Shown piece by piece: positions 9,975 to 19,749 of a DNA stretch of 64,000 nt. This DNA comes from Coffea arabica (taxonomy: Eukaryota > Streptophyta > Magnoliopsida > Gentianales > Rubiaceae). The notes under the pieces are model-generated. The model was not told the origin of the DNA. It made no database searches and saw only the letters and a list, made by a program, of their open reading frames with translations. Within the stretch, counting starts at the first letter, position 1, and each line of letters begins with the position of its first letter. Made by a program: the position numbers and the translations under genes. The stretch spans positions 1,860,001-1,924,000 of the forward strand of contig NC_092310.1 of assembly GCF_036785885.1 (NCBI RefSeq), read 5' to 3'.

Positions 9975-12900
9975 TCAGGAGTGCATCTTTCTTTTAACAG
10001 AGGAGAACCATAAACATCCAGACAGTTTGGTGAGACTTCTCATGGCATCCTCAGAGGGTAGATGTCCAAGCTCTTTGAAACCACGTAAATGCAGTTCTTC
10101 AAGAGCAGCGAAGTTTCCGAACCAATCTGGTAGAGCTTTTATACCTCCAAAGTCACGTAGCGTTAGTGACGTGAGAGTGGTCAAGTATTGGATATGAGGT
10201 GGCAGGGACTCCGTGTGTGGCAACCCAATTAAGAATAATCGACGGAGTGCGGATGACGAAGAGGAGGAGGAGGATGTCAATCCAGACCAATCAAACTCAT
10301 TGTAAATTGAAGAATTTTCATGATCATCACCATCATCTGAGAAGGGACCAATTGCAAGCTCCCTTAAGCTGGTTAGGAAACCAAATCCTTTGGGCGTCAT
10401 GCTTGTTTTCAGTTTGGGACACCTGTATAATGCCAGCTCCAAAAGAGAGGGCGTTCGTTGCAAATCAAGCGGAAAGGAGATAAGATTGCCGCAATCAGTC
10501 ACCTGAAGCTTCTGGAGAGAGGTACAAGAGTGTAGCATGTCACCGGGCAGATTCGTCAACCCATCGCACTCATCAATCACCAGCTCTTTAAGAGACGTAA
10601 AGTTTTGCAGGGGGAGGAGTTCTCTGCATCTGTCGCAGCTATAAAATCGCAAACGCGCTAACTCGGGGAGTGTTATTGCTGACTCGGGGAGTGTTGTTGT
10701 TGTTGGCAAATCCATTAACCATCGAGGAAATTGATCACCCATAAAATTCTTAATTACCAATTCCGCCAAATTTGGGTGCGGTCGAAGGCCATCTAACACA
10801 TCTTCGTCGTTGTAGTCGTCGCCTTCTCGATCATCTGCCCACTTAAGTACCAACTCAAATAGATTTGCCTTTTCAGATAGTTTTGCTTCCTCAGCTCCTT
10901 CCTTATCCTTTACTAGTTCCAGATTCCATATCCTCAAACTGCCTTTGAGGTTCTTCAAGCTTCCAAGCTCTCCAATTCGTCGACCCTTCTCTCGGCCCAC
11001 GTTAAATAACTTTAGTGTCTGAAGGCAAGTCAGCCGTCCCATCTCTAGCGGCATTTGAAATTTTTTATCAAAGGTGTGAAAGTGGAGATGTCTCAAGCTA
11101 ATCAAATCGCACATCCCCTTCGGAAGAACTTTAAGAAAGTGACTATTTAGCCTCAGTGTCTGCAAATTATAAAGTTTGCAAACAGATTCCGGCAAAGTTT
11201 CACTTCTAGAACGCTCAAAGTTGATGTACCTCAAGTGTCTCAGTTTGCCAATTGAGATTGGCAGATTCTGATTTTCTTCACCGGACAAATTCAGAACGTG
11301 CAGATTCTTCAACTTCATTAGCATATCATCAGATAAGCTACCCTGACTCAGAAACAATGTATGAAGCAAATTTGATCGACTATCAAGAAGATTTATTGTG
11401 CCTTCTCCAAATGAGTCTATTACAAGACAGCGAACCTGATTACTATAGTCTCCTGAACCAGTCCCCGAATTAATGAATCTAGTAGACTTTGACATTATTG
11501 ATTTTGCGACGTCGTGCACCATATCATGCATTTTATAATACCTTCCCACATCGTCTCTTATTTCTTCCAGCAAAGAACTCTGCAATAAAATTTCCAAGTA
11601 ATATTCTCCAATTTCCTCCATTGTTTTGTTCTTGAGATCTACTTGAAGGAAGCCTTCTGCCATCCAAAGTTCGATTAGCATATCTCTTTTCATCTCAGTA
11701 TCCTCCGGAAAAATAGAACAATATGCAAAACATTTCTTGATGGCTGGTGATGGTAGATTATCAAAACTCAATTTAAGTATTTCCATAACACCATCTTCAT
11801 CTCCACTGAAATTTGAAAGCTTATTCTTCAAAATCAATTGCCACTCCTCTTTTCTCTTCATGCGCAATACACCTCCCATTACACTTGCAGCTAGCGGTAG
11901 GCCACCACATTTTTTTATAATTTCCTTTTTCATGACTTGCAGTTGTTCGGGAATTTCTCCACCTTCAATCGCTTTCTTTGTTAGGATAGACCAACAATCG
12001 TCATCAGATAGCTTTTCTAACACATAAGGATCATGTGTGGCCAAAATGGATGCAGTTTGTTGTTGACGAGTAGTCACAACACACCAATTTCCATTAGTTG
12101 CATTCAGCCCCCGTAACGAATGTAAGAAATCTTCCCACAAGGTAAGGCTTTCGGTCCAGACATCATCAAGAACAAGAAGATATCTTTTTCCCACAAGTTG
12201 TTCCCGAATTTTCCGGACGATGACATCCCTGCTGGTCATTCCATCATTTCTTTCCGTGAGTGATTCTAAAATCATTTTCAAAAGCCTTGTCACTTCAAAA
12301 TTGTCGGACACGCAAACCCAAATTTTTTTCTCAAAATGGCTATCAACTTGACGATTGTTGTATACAGATTGAGCTAAAGTTGTCTTTCCCAATCCGCCCA
12401 TCCCACGGATGGGAATTACAGAAACGGGTTGTTCTGACAAGCTTAGCAAGGTCTCCACCAGCCTTGTTTCATCCTTAGCTCTTCCTACAACATAATGGCC
12501 AGCAATAGAATCCGTCTCTCTATTTAGAGTGACTTTAGCAGTAGTAGAAGCGGGGAAGTTTGCCCTTCTGATCAGTCCAAAATCATTGGCGTCTTTATTG
12601 ATCTTATTCAACTTCTTGTTGATGTCCCAGATCTTGGAGGCCATTCTCCGTCGGAAAACAATATTAATGTTAGGGGACAGGATGAAGGAGCGTACCTTGC
12701 CCACGAGTTGGCGACGAAGAACTTCATAATTCAGCTCGTCCAACAAATTCTCAGCATCAAACGCCACGACCTCCAGCCTCTGGAGCCACAGTTGCACGGC
12801 CTGGTCGTCCGTTTGCTTTTCCTCAGCATCAGCCAAGACAGCTTGGATCATGGCAACGGATCCGCTCAGGTTCTCCAAATCCTCCTTGAATTGGAATAAC

Positions 12901-12980
12901 TTGCCAATCCTTTCATTGGCAATGGAAAGTGTCTTCTTCAATGCTAACTCTATTGTGGAAGCAATAAGTGCATCAGCCAT
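9975..12980 (-). CDS. CC-NB-ARC-LRR resistance protein, RGA-like (NLR1), C-terminally frameshifted
   Basis: Single-exon 1001-residue CNL receptor, expected to sense pathogen effectors inside the cell and trigger immunity through ADP/ATP exchange in the NB-ARC. In order: coiled coil about 1-130 with an EDVID-like segment near 72-86; P-loop GMGGLGKTT 193-201; kinase 2 LLVLDDVW 268-275; RNBS-B TTR near 303-305; GLPLA 360-364; RNBS-D CFAYCSIFPED 417-427; MHD 484-486; then LRRs from about 540. All key NB-ARC residues are present. The start MADALIAS is typical of the family. Relative to NLR3, a 5-bp deletion at about 10023 replaces the last 38 residues with 15 unrelated ones. The CC-NB half diverges strongly from NLR2/NLR3, while the LRR end and 3' flank are nearly identical, so the gene is a mosaic. 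It is probably expressed, but whether it works is unknown. Confidence 0.93.
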   Translation of the reverse strand: MADALIASTIELALKKTLSIANERIGKLFQFKEDLENLSGSVAMIQAVLADAEEKQTDDQAVQLWLQRLEVVAFDAENLLDELNYEVLRRQLVGKVRSFILSPNINIVFRRRMASKIWDINKKLNKINKDANDFGLIRRANFPASTTAKVTLNRETDSIAGHYVVGRAKDETRLVETLLSLSEQPVSVIPIRGMGGLGKTTLAQSVYNNRQVDSHFEKKIWVCVSDNFEVTRLLKMILESLTERNDGMTSRDVIVRKIREQLVGKRYLLVLDDVWTESLTLWEDFLHSLRGLNATNGNWCVVTTRQQQTASILATHDPYVLEKLSDDDCWSILTKKAIEGGEIPEQLQVMKKEIIKKCGGLPLAASVMGGVLRMKRKEEWQLILKNKLSNFSGDEDGVMEILKLSFDNLPSPAIKKCFAYCSIFPEDTEMKRDMLIELWMAEGFLQVDLKNKTMEEIGEYYLEILLQSSLLEEIRDDVGRYYKMHDMVHDVAKSIMSKSTRFINSGTGSGDYSNQVRCLVIDSFGEGTINLLDSRSNLLHTLFLSQGSLSDDMLMKLKNLHVLNLSGEENQNLPISIGKLRHLRYINFERSRSETLPESVCKLYNLQTLRLNSHFLKVLPKGMCDLISLRHLHFHTFDKKFQMPLEMGRLTCLQTLKLFNVGREKGRRIGELGSLKNLKGSLRIWNLELVKDKEGAEEAKLSEKANLFELVLKWADDREGDDYNDEDVLDGLRPHPNLAELVIKNFMGDQFPRWLMDLPTTTTLPESAITLPELARLRFYSCDRCRELLPLQNFTSLKELVIDECDGLTNLPGDMLHSCTSLQKLQVTDCGNLISFPLDLQRTPSLLELALYRCPKLKTSMTPKGFGFLTSLRELAIGPFSDDGDDHENSSIYNEFDWSGLTSSSSSSSSALRRLFLIGLPHTESLPPHIQYLTTLTSLTLRDFGGIKALPDWFGNFAALEELHLRGFKELGHLPSEDAMRSLTKLSGCLWFSSVKRKMHS
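12383..12404 (-). promoter_or_regulatory. Possible miR482/2118 target over the P-loop of NLR1
   Basis: The 22 bases encoding the P-loop pair with the miR482-type sequence as I recall it at about 18 of 22 positions. This microRNA family is known to hit the P-loop codons of plant CNL mRNAs and trigger phased siRNAs. No microRNA data are available here. Confidence 0.35.
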
Positions 12981-14470
12981 TCTTTTTGTTCCTTGGGCAG
13001 AGTCCTCAGATCAGAATACTCTTTTGCAGTGGAAGGTTTTAGCTGTAGCTAGAAGCAGCAAGGAACTGCTTTTACTCAAAGGGAAGTGAAGAGAGTTATG
13101 CGGATTTTTTGGTGCAGTTCTTCTTTGACAAACTGGGTCGGATGCTTTTGACAAAATATAGTCGTTGCTGGGATTCTGCATCTGCTTTTGATCCACATGC
13201 CTGGGGCCCCTGGTCGTGGAAAATTCCACCCAAGAAGGACAAGAAGCTGTGCCAAACAATGAAAGGTCCAAAATAATTTTTTATAAGTGAGAAAAAAAGG
13301 AAAATGACAATCATAATTGAGAATCTGACAAATCTCACTAGTTAATTCTTGGGACATAAACATAGTATTAATTTCATCTAAATTGCTGATCCTTGGGGAT
13401 CAGATTTAAAGCATATACAAGTACACCTTATTTTGTTGGCTTTCTGCAAGGGTTAACTAACATTAACTGTGGCTTAAAATCCTTGAATTTATTTACGGCC
13501 CAAAGACTTCAAAGTCCTGAACTTTTTTGCTTTTCCACAAAGTGTAGGAAGTGTTGCAGCAGTACATCTTTGAGAAACTGGGATCCCATTAATTGCAATA
13601 GAAATTTGGTTGGCAATTCAGTGGGCCTTGTTAATCAATGCTTAGCTGGGGTTTCCATCTGTTTCTGATTGAAGAACGCCAGCTGGGGCCTTCGGTTGTG
13701 GAAAATACCTCAAATTTGAAGTCGAATCAGTAAGCAGACTTGGTATGTAACGACGTAAATTGTCCAGCAACTGGATGCTGTTCTTAGCTCTTTACATTTG
13801 CAAAATTGTCAAAATAGTCCCTCGTATTTCCAAAAGTTTTCTAGCTCTTTGAACTTACAAAGAAGGAATTAAGAACTCACATTTTGACGCAAAACGTCTT
13901 GCTTATGTCCCATATACGAAATTTAAGTGGTGAAAATTTTGAGCAGTTTCTTTATTATATATTATTATTTTTTGGTGCACAATATACAATGGACTGGAAT
14001 TAGAAGTGGAATAGGCCTTTTATCTTATGCTATATTTATACACTTTCGCAGAATTTAGATGTTTCGAAAGGAAGAAACGAGCATGGTTTTGTTGATTTTG
14101 ATTTTTATCCTTGAATTATTTGCCTGCGATGTGAGCACAAGTATTGCGTGATAGAAGACAAGTATTGCGTGATAGAAGATTGTCATGATAATAGAAGATT
14201 GTCTAAACCCGAAAGAGGACTTTTGAAGGTGCTTAGTTGAAAACTTGTGAGTGTAAGCGATAACATCTAATTCAAATTAATGCTGCAAATGTATACGAGT
14301 CACAAAATGGTTTGGTGTGCTAGCAGACAAAAGGGTACATCTAAGGTTACTGGAAAACAAGTTTTGCGTTAAGTGGGGGATTTGTAAACCAATTCAGAGT
14401 AAACGAATGATGTTGAGGGAAAAATTCTAATATATCAGTTGCAATATCAGAGCAAGAATTTTTATCGGAT
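12981..14470. repeat. 5' spacer of NLR1, copy 1
   Basis: This is the promoter-side region of NLR1 and has no ORF of note. It holds motifs that recur beside the other NLRs: 'GCAGTGGAAGGTTTT' next to the gene; 'GGGATTCTGCATCTGCTTTT' at about 13170; 'GCTGGGGCCTTCGGTTGTGG' near 13682; and 'AATTTAAGTGGTGAAAA' near 13920. The 21-bp unit ACAAGTATTGCGTGATAGAAG is repeated twice near 14137-14178. The core promoter was not identified. Confidence 0.6.
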
Positions 14471-14697
14471 CAACTAATGGTTAGTTTTTGACTAATGAAA
14501 ATATTCTATATAAGACTGTGAAATCAATTAAATTCATATACAACCCACGTGAGGTTTTGAACTCCTTGCTTGTTTAATTAATTTCATATGCTAACGACGT
14601 ATAATTAATCATGTCATCGAAATTGCTTATCCTTATTTGAAACATTATTTGAGTACTCCTTGTTTTGTTTGCTTTATGCAGAGGATTATGCTAGCGA

Positions 14698-14850
14698 GTT
14701 TGTTTGGATAGAATATTATTTGAAATAATTACTGTAGCACTGTTTATAATATGATATATAAAATAAAAAATAATTAAATATATAAAAAATATGAGTTAGA
14801 AAATGTATACATGATACAAGCAAAATATTATTTAAAATAATTGGGTACCT
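14698..14850. mobile_element. Small AT-rich MITE-like element
   Basis: It begins GTTTGTTTGGATAGAATATT and continues TTTGAAATAATTACTGTAGC. The same opening is found at 27650 and 60618, where matching inverted ends are clearer. The right end here (AAATAATTGGGTACC) is degraded and no duplication is seen. Confidence 0.4.
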
Positions 14851-14984
14851 AGAGACCCCCCGGAGTTCTCCATTTCCGTGCTAGCTATGTATTTTCCTTT
14901 TTTGTCCAGTTCAAAATAGCTAGAAATTTACAGTGGATGCTTTTGTTTGCTCTTTAACCACCGGTAAAAGTGCTGCAGCAGTAC

Positions 14985-16690
14985 ATCTTTGGCAAACTTG
15001 GATGCCATTAATTGCCATGGAGAAGTTTGCTTGGTAATTTCACTTGGCCTTTATTGATCAATGCTTAGCTGGGTATTTCATCTTTTTCTGATTGAAAGCT
15101 GGCTGGGGCCTTTGGCTGTGGAAAATATCTCAATGGTTTGTCGGCGTTGTGGTTTGACCCAAATTGGTCCCCCCCCCATCAAAAACCACCGCTCCCAACC
15201 CCAACAAACACCAAAAAAAAAAAAAGGTTCAACGATCAAATTGTAAAAGAGAAAAGGAAATAACATCCATAGCTGGTGACTTTGCAACATTAATTATCTC
15301 TGTCATTAGTCCTTGGGAAATAGACTAAAAACGTTATTTTGTAGGGGAAAAGCAGAAAAAATTACCGCTGGTTCACTTAACAAAAACATGGAGTGGAGTT
15401 AGTAATCAGGTTTGGCATGTGGTGATTGAGTGCTTTCTTAGCATTTATGCTTGTGAAATTGCCAATATAGTCACTCACAGTTCCACTAGTTTTCTAGCAC
15501 TTAAAAACTTCGGACATTTTGTGTCAAAATGTCTTGTTTATGTACAATATACCAAATTTAAGTGGTGAAAGTTTGAAGAGTTTCTTTATTATTATTTTTT
15601 TTTAGTACAATATATAATCAACTGGAGTTAGAAGTGAAATCGGCCTTTAACTCACACTATAATTATAAACTTTGACTGAATTTGGATGTTTTGGGAAGAG
15701 GTAAATAAGCGTGTTCCTATGGATTTCAATTTTTACAATTGAATTATTTGACTATGATATGATCATAAGTTTAACATAAATGGAGTTGCAATAATAGAAG
15801 ATTCTCGAAAGAAGACTTCAAAAGGTGGAAAATGAAAATGAGTGGAAATTGATGGGGAATTAACCGGTTATTTGGATACTAGAGTTTTAACTACTTTTGT
15901 ATCCGATTCTTTTATAATTAGTTTTTCTTATAGTTTTTCTCATCCTAACAAATTTATCTTTTTAGATAAATTTGAATTATTTATTCTTATGGTTCTTCTC
16001 TCTTCTAACAATATGATAAATTTGTATAAATTTTTTATTGATATGGATTAACTTAGTGTTAAAAAACTTCAACTACTAACTGATAGATTTATCAATATAG
16101 CTAGAAATTGAATAGTTGTTGATGCATAAATAAATTGCTAAATTTTTTCTACTTAATTAAGTAGGAATATGTAACTAGGTTTATGGTTATTATAAACATT
16201 GTAATCATCTAAAAAATATCCATACACAAATGGGTAGAATATCTATTGATTTTTTATATGCATTATAATATTTGATGAATATTATTATATTATAATAAAA
16301 GTATCTAAAGAAGTTTTTAAAAATTAGTATGATAATTAAATATAATTATTACATTAATTTTATAAAATTAATATGAACGAACTTGTAAGATCATCATTAA
16401 TTTTTTATTTAAATTATCCATGCTTGCACGAATTCATAATAAATTTTTAAAAAAAAATAAACCATGCCAAGGCACAGGCAAAATAATGCTAGTTCAGATT
16501 AATGTTGTACATGTATAGAGTCACAAAATCGGTTTGGTGCACTAGTAAACAGAAGGGGACATCCAAAGTATCAGGACAAGTTTGACATTAAAGTGGGAGA
16601 TTTGTAGAGAGCAATTGAGCGTAAACAAATGAGGTTGAGGAAAAATTTATACCAATTGCAATACAATCATAAAGCCTGTGACACATTCGT
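14985..16690. repeat. 5' spacer of NLR1, copy 2, with an insertion
   Basis: It repeats copy 1 (13560-14470) and is very close to 48955-49830 beside NLR2; for example GCTTAGCTGGGTATTTCATC and AATATCTCAATGG. The part at 16480-16680 matches 14265-14450. Between about 15860 and 16480 lies extra AT-rich DNA missing from copy 1, ending in 'CATGCCAAGGCACAGGC'. That is probably an inserted mobile element of unknown type. A C8 run sits at 15171-15178. Confidence 0.6.
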
Positions 16691-17380
16691 TAAAATAAGA
16701 AATATTTATTAATTTGGGGCAGTCTAATAGCAAACCAAGGGAAAAAAATTTGTTTGTATTGACGGTAGGGTCGTGCAGTACGGTTTGAGTTTTGGAAATT
16801 GTGTATGCGGATGAAAAATTGGTTTTGGCTTATTTATTGATATTTTCCCCTACAACTACCCCACCATGATGGGCTTTTTTTAAAGCTAATTCTACGTGTT
16901 ACAAACGCCTGAGACGTACAATGGAGGACCATTTTGCCTTAAAATGGAGGACCATGAAAGTGACGAGGCCAAACAATTAAACAAAGGGTTAATTACATTT
17001 ACCTCCCCTGAAGTTTGACCATATTACCAATCAATCCCTGTAATTTGTCCAAATAACGATCTCACCCTTTGAATGATCAAACATTTAACAAAAACCCCCT
17101 TAATGCCGAAAATGCCCTTATTGAGGCCATGTTGCATTAAAAAAAGAACATATTTTAATTTTATTAACCTTGAAACAATCCAAAAAAATAGAAAAATTTT
17201 TTTGCTTATTATTTTATAAAAACCATATCTTTGCTTTCATAAATAGTTTTGAATCAATAATTATTTTAAATCTTAAAAATGAATATTAAAAATTAGATAA
17301 ATTGACAGAAAAATAAAAAAGAAGCAATTATTTTAAATCCTCAAGTATGGTTCGAATTTGTGGTTCAAGGCATGTTGCGA
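16691..17380. other. AT-rich intergenic DNA with a MITE-like end
   Basis: No gene is visible. The stretch 16985-17110 (GGGTTAATTACATTTACCTC; CAATCCCTGTAATTTGTCC; AACAAAAACCCCCTTAATG) looks like one arm of a common plant inverted-repeat element, but I did not find its partner arm. Confidence 0.35.
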
Positions 17381-17530
17381 ACCCGCCGGTGGGCATGAAA
17401 GTTGCTGTGAAACTTGGATGCTATTCTATTAATTGCCATGGAAGTTGCTTGGGATTTTGACTTGGGACCATTCTTAATTCAATGCTTTAATGAGGCCTAC
17501 ACCTGTTTCCGATCTGATACGGCGTCCCTG
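17381..17530. repeat. NLR-spacer relic
   Basis: It contains 'TTAATTGCCATGGAAGTTGC', 'TTTGACTTGGGACCATTC' and 'GAGGCCTACACCTGTTTCCG', which match the spacers beside the NLRs. It also matches, in inverted orientation, 63740-63860. Confidence 0.55.
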
Positions 17531-17599
17531 CCCTGAACGGTACCCTCACCAAGAATTGATAAGAACAGTAGTGTGAACAATGTTCTATCTGCAAAGAAA

Positions 17600-18240
17600 G
17601 TTGCATATAGAAAGAAACTAGAGAAAAAGTAACGCCAAAAGCTTCCAAGGAATCCTGGAATTTACTGGGCCTTCGCCTGAGTCTTTCTATAATGCCGCTA
17701 CCCTACATGCATTTGTCTTTTCTGAGTCTTTCTATAATGCTGTAATGATTTTCTCAGCCACCGTATTATTAGTAGATTTTCTCAGCTACGCTAGTCTTTC
17801 TATAATGCTATAGTAATTTTGTCAGCTACCATACATGCGTTTATCGTTTATTAGGTCTTCGCTGGACTCTATATAATGTAGTAGTAATTTTCTCTGCTCC
17901 ATCCCACGTTGAAAGATTGTGGGGTAATTACCCTGGATTTAAGGTCCTCAGCCGCACTTTCAGTTACCAATTGGCTAGATGGTGTTGGTTTGTGGGCTCC
18001 ACCTTAAATTATGTTTTGCATCAGAATTTCGATTACCTCTGAGTGTTTCTAATCTAACGTTTTTTGTGTAATTTCGACTTGTTGAAAAAAAAAAATACAT
18101 GCATTTGTAATTTTCTTAGCTACTATACATGCATTTGTCTTTTCTTAGGTCTTTGGTAGATTCCTATTCGCTGGACCATACATGCATTTGCTAGAAATTG
18201 AACAAAATTTCTTGCTCAAAGAATTAAGGGCATGTTCCTA
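17600..18240. repeat. Degenerate tandem repeats (about 60-bp units)
   Basis: The phrases TCTTTCTATAATGC, TTTTCTCAGCTAC and ATACATGCATTTGTCTTTTC recur several times between 17680 and 18190. A further diverged copy lies at 19445-19570. Between about 17920 and 18095 is a non-repeated stretch that ends in an A-run (18085-18095), possibly a SINE or LINE 3' end, but I could not support it further. Confidence 0.5.
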
Positions 18241-18811
18241 GATAGTTACACGTGAAGTAACTATAATTAAACATGTCACAAATGCGTAAGAGTTAAGAAA
18301 ATAGTATGGTCTAAGGATAGCAGTCCAAAAATTGAAATTGCTTAAAATTGTGGAGGCAGAAGTGGCTGAACTAGCCTTAATCTTGATGATTGTAATTGCT
18401 TCTAGATATTGTACTGATTGATCCTATGCAACAAATGGTACTCGCGGGAGACATGATTTGGAGGATTTTTGCAGTTTCAAAATATCCTTTATTTCCAGTG
18501 CATTCAGTTCCAAAAGACAAAGAACAAAGCTCAATAAAATTTTCTCTATGGTCACAGACATTAGGATCTCTTTTTATTGTCAGCCAAAAGCAGAAGAAAA
18601 ATAAAAATAAAAATTTTCAGAGAAACCTGGCTTTGGTCCTGGCCAAACTCTTTCAATGATAATTGCTTCAGGTGCAAAAGATTATAGCAATAATCATGTT
18701 CATAAGGACTAACTACACTTTACACCTCTAAATTTGCACTACTTTTTTTGTATTATACATTTTCATTTTGGATGCTTTGTGTTTTAAATTCTTAATTTTG
18801 GACACTTCGAA
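18241..18811. other. Intergenic DNA, nothing recognised
   Basis: One 87-codon open frame (18396-18659) has lysine/asparagine-rich low-complexity content and no recognisable domain. I do not consider it a gene. Confidence 0.4.
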
Positions 18812-18825
18812 TCTCACATTTTAAA

Positions 18826-19390
18826 ACTGAGGAGGATAGGTGCTGGACTAAACCACAAACAAACTGGATTAAGGTAAGCACAGATGCTGCTCTGAATAGT
18901 AAGAGCAACAAGGCAAGCTGGGGCATTGTGGCTAGGAACTGGTACGGGAAGCTGATTGGTACCTGGGCAATCCCAACTACAAGCTGCTCAAGTGCTCAAC
19001 AGGAGGAAGCAATGGCAATTAGAAGGTCAAAAATGGTGATTGCTAGGCAAATGGGATGGAGAAATGCAGTGTTTGAATCTGACTGTAAACAAGTGGTGGA
19101 CAAGTTAAATACAAATGAAGAGGAGGCTAGCATTGCTACCATTCTATTGGACATTCGAAAACTAAAAGAGGATTTTGACGAATGTTGCTTTTCCTTCACA
19201 AAGAGGAGAAACAACTCTGTAAGTCATCACGTAGCAAAATTTGCTATTAGTCTGATTGATATAGCTCAATGGAAGTACGACTTCCCAATTTGGCTGCTGG
19301 AATTAGTCCAAGCAGATTCAGTCGAGCAGTTGCTCTAAGTGTGTACTTTATATGGGGTTAATAATATGTTATCATTTTGGAAAAAAAAAA
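18826..19390 (+). mobile_element. 5'-truncated LINE retrotransposon with poly-A tail
   Basis: This 565-bp insertion carries the end of a non-LTR retrotransposon ORF (RNase H region), a short 3' UTR and an A10 tail at 19381-19390. It is flanked by imperfect duplications, TCTCACATTTTAAA at 18812-18825 and TCTCAAATTTTCAA at 19391-19404 (12 of 14). Truncation and an A-tail with flanking duplications are what target-primed reverse transcription leaves. Confidence 0.75.
18841..19338 (+). pseudogene. RNase H-like domain of a plant LINE ORF2 (fragment)
   Basis: The frame is open from 18796 with no ATG at its head; it reads in from the truncated 5' end. The translated sequence contains NWIKVSTDAAL (first catalytic Asp region), QQEEAMAIRR (Glu) and FESDCKQVVD (second Asp), the order seen in plant RVT_3-type RNase H domains. 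The late Asp of the usual N..AD.LA motif appears as His in SHHVAKFA. There is no reverse transcriptase upstream. A leftover of a retrotransposon, not a host gene. Confidence 0.8.
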
Positions 19391-19404
19391 TCTCAAATTT
19401 TCAA

Positions 19405-19746
19405 GTTTATCCCATTTAAATCCTATCAGTGACAATGAGAACATAGAAACTAGAGAAAATATGAGGCCAAAAGGATCCAACAAATCCTGCAATTGACTCA
19501 AGTCTTTGCTAAATTCGTTTCATAATGCTGCAGTTATTTCCTATGCTACCAAACATGCATTTGGCTTTTCTCATTTAAATCCCAGCTGTCAAACATAATT
19601 TATCAAATCAGGTTTTGCAAATATAAACTAAAGGAAAGTCATGCACGAGCCTGGACTTCTCTACTAGAAGCTTATTACTACAAACAAAAAATTTGCATCT
19701 CCACATTAATACGAAAATTGTGAAGAAAGGACAAATTATTCCTTAT
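19405..19746. other. Intergenic DNA with a relic of the 17.6-kb repeats
   Basis: 19445-19570 matches 17605-17720 (shared AAACTAGAGAAAA, CATAATGCTGCAGT, AACATGCATTTGGCTTTTC). Nothing else is recognised. Confidence 0.45.
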
Positions 19747-19749
19747 TAA

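Noticed and set aside
11252..12899. Plus-strand open frames across the NLR coding regions
   Set aside because: They are antisense shadows of the LRR and NB-ARC codons.
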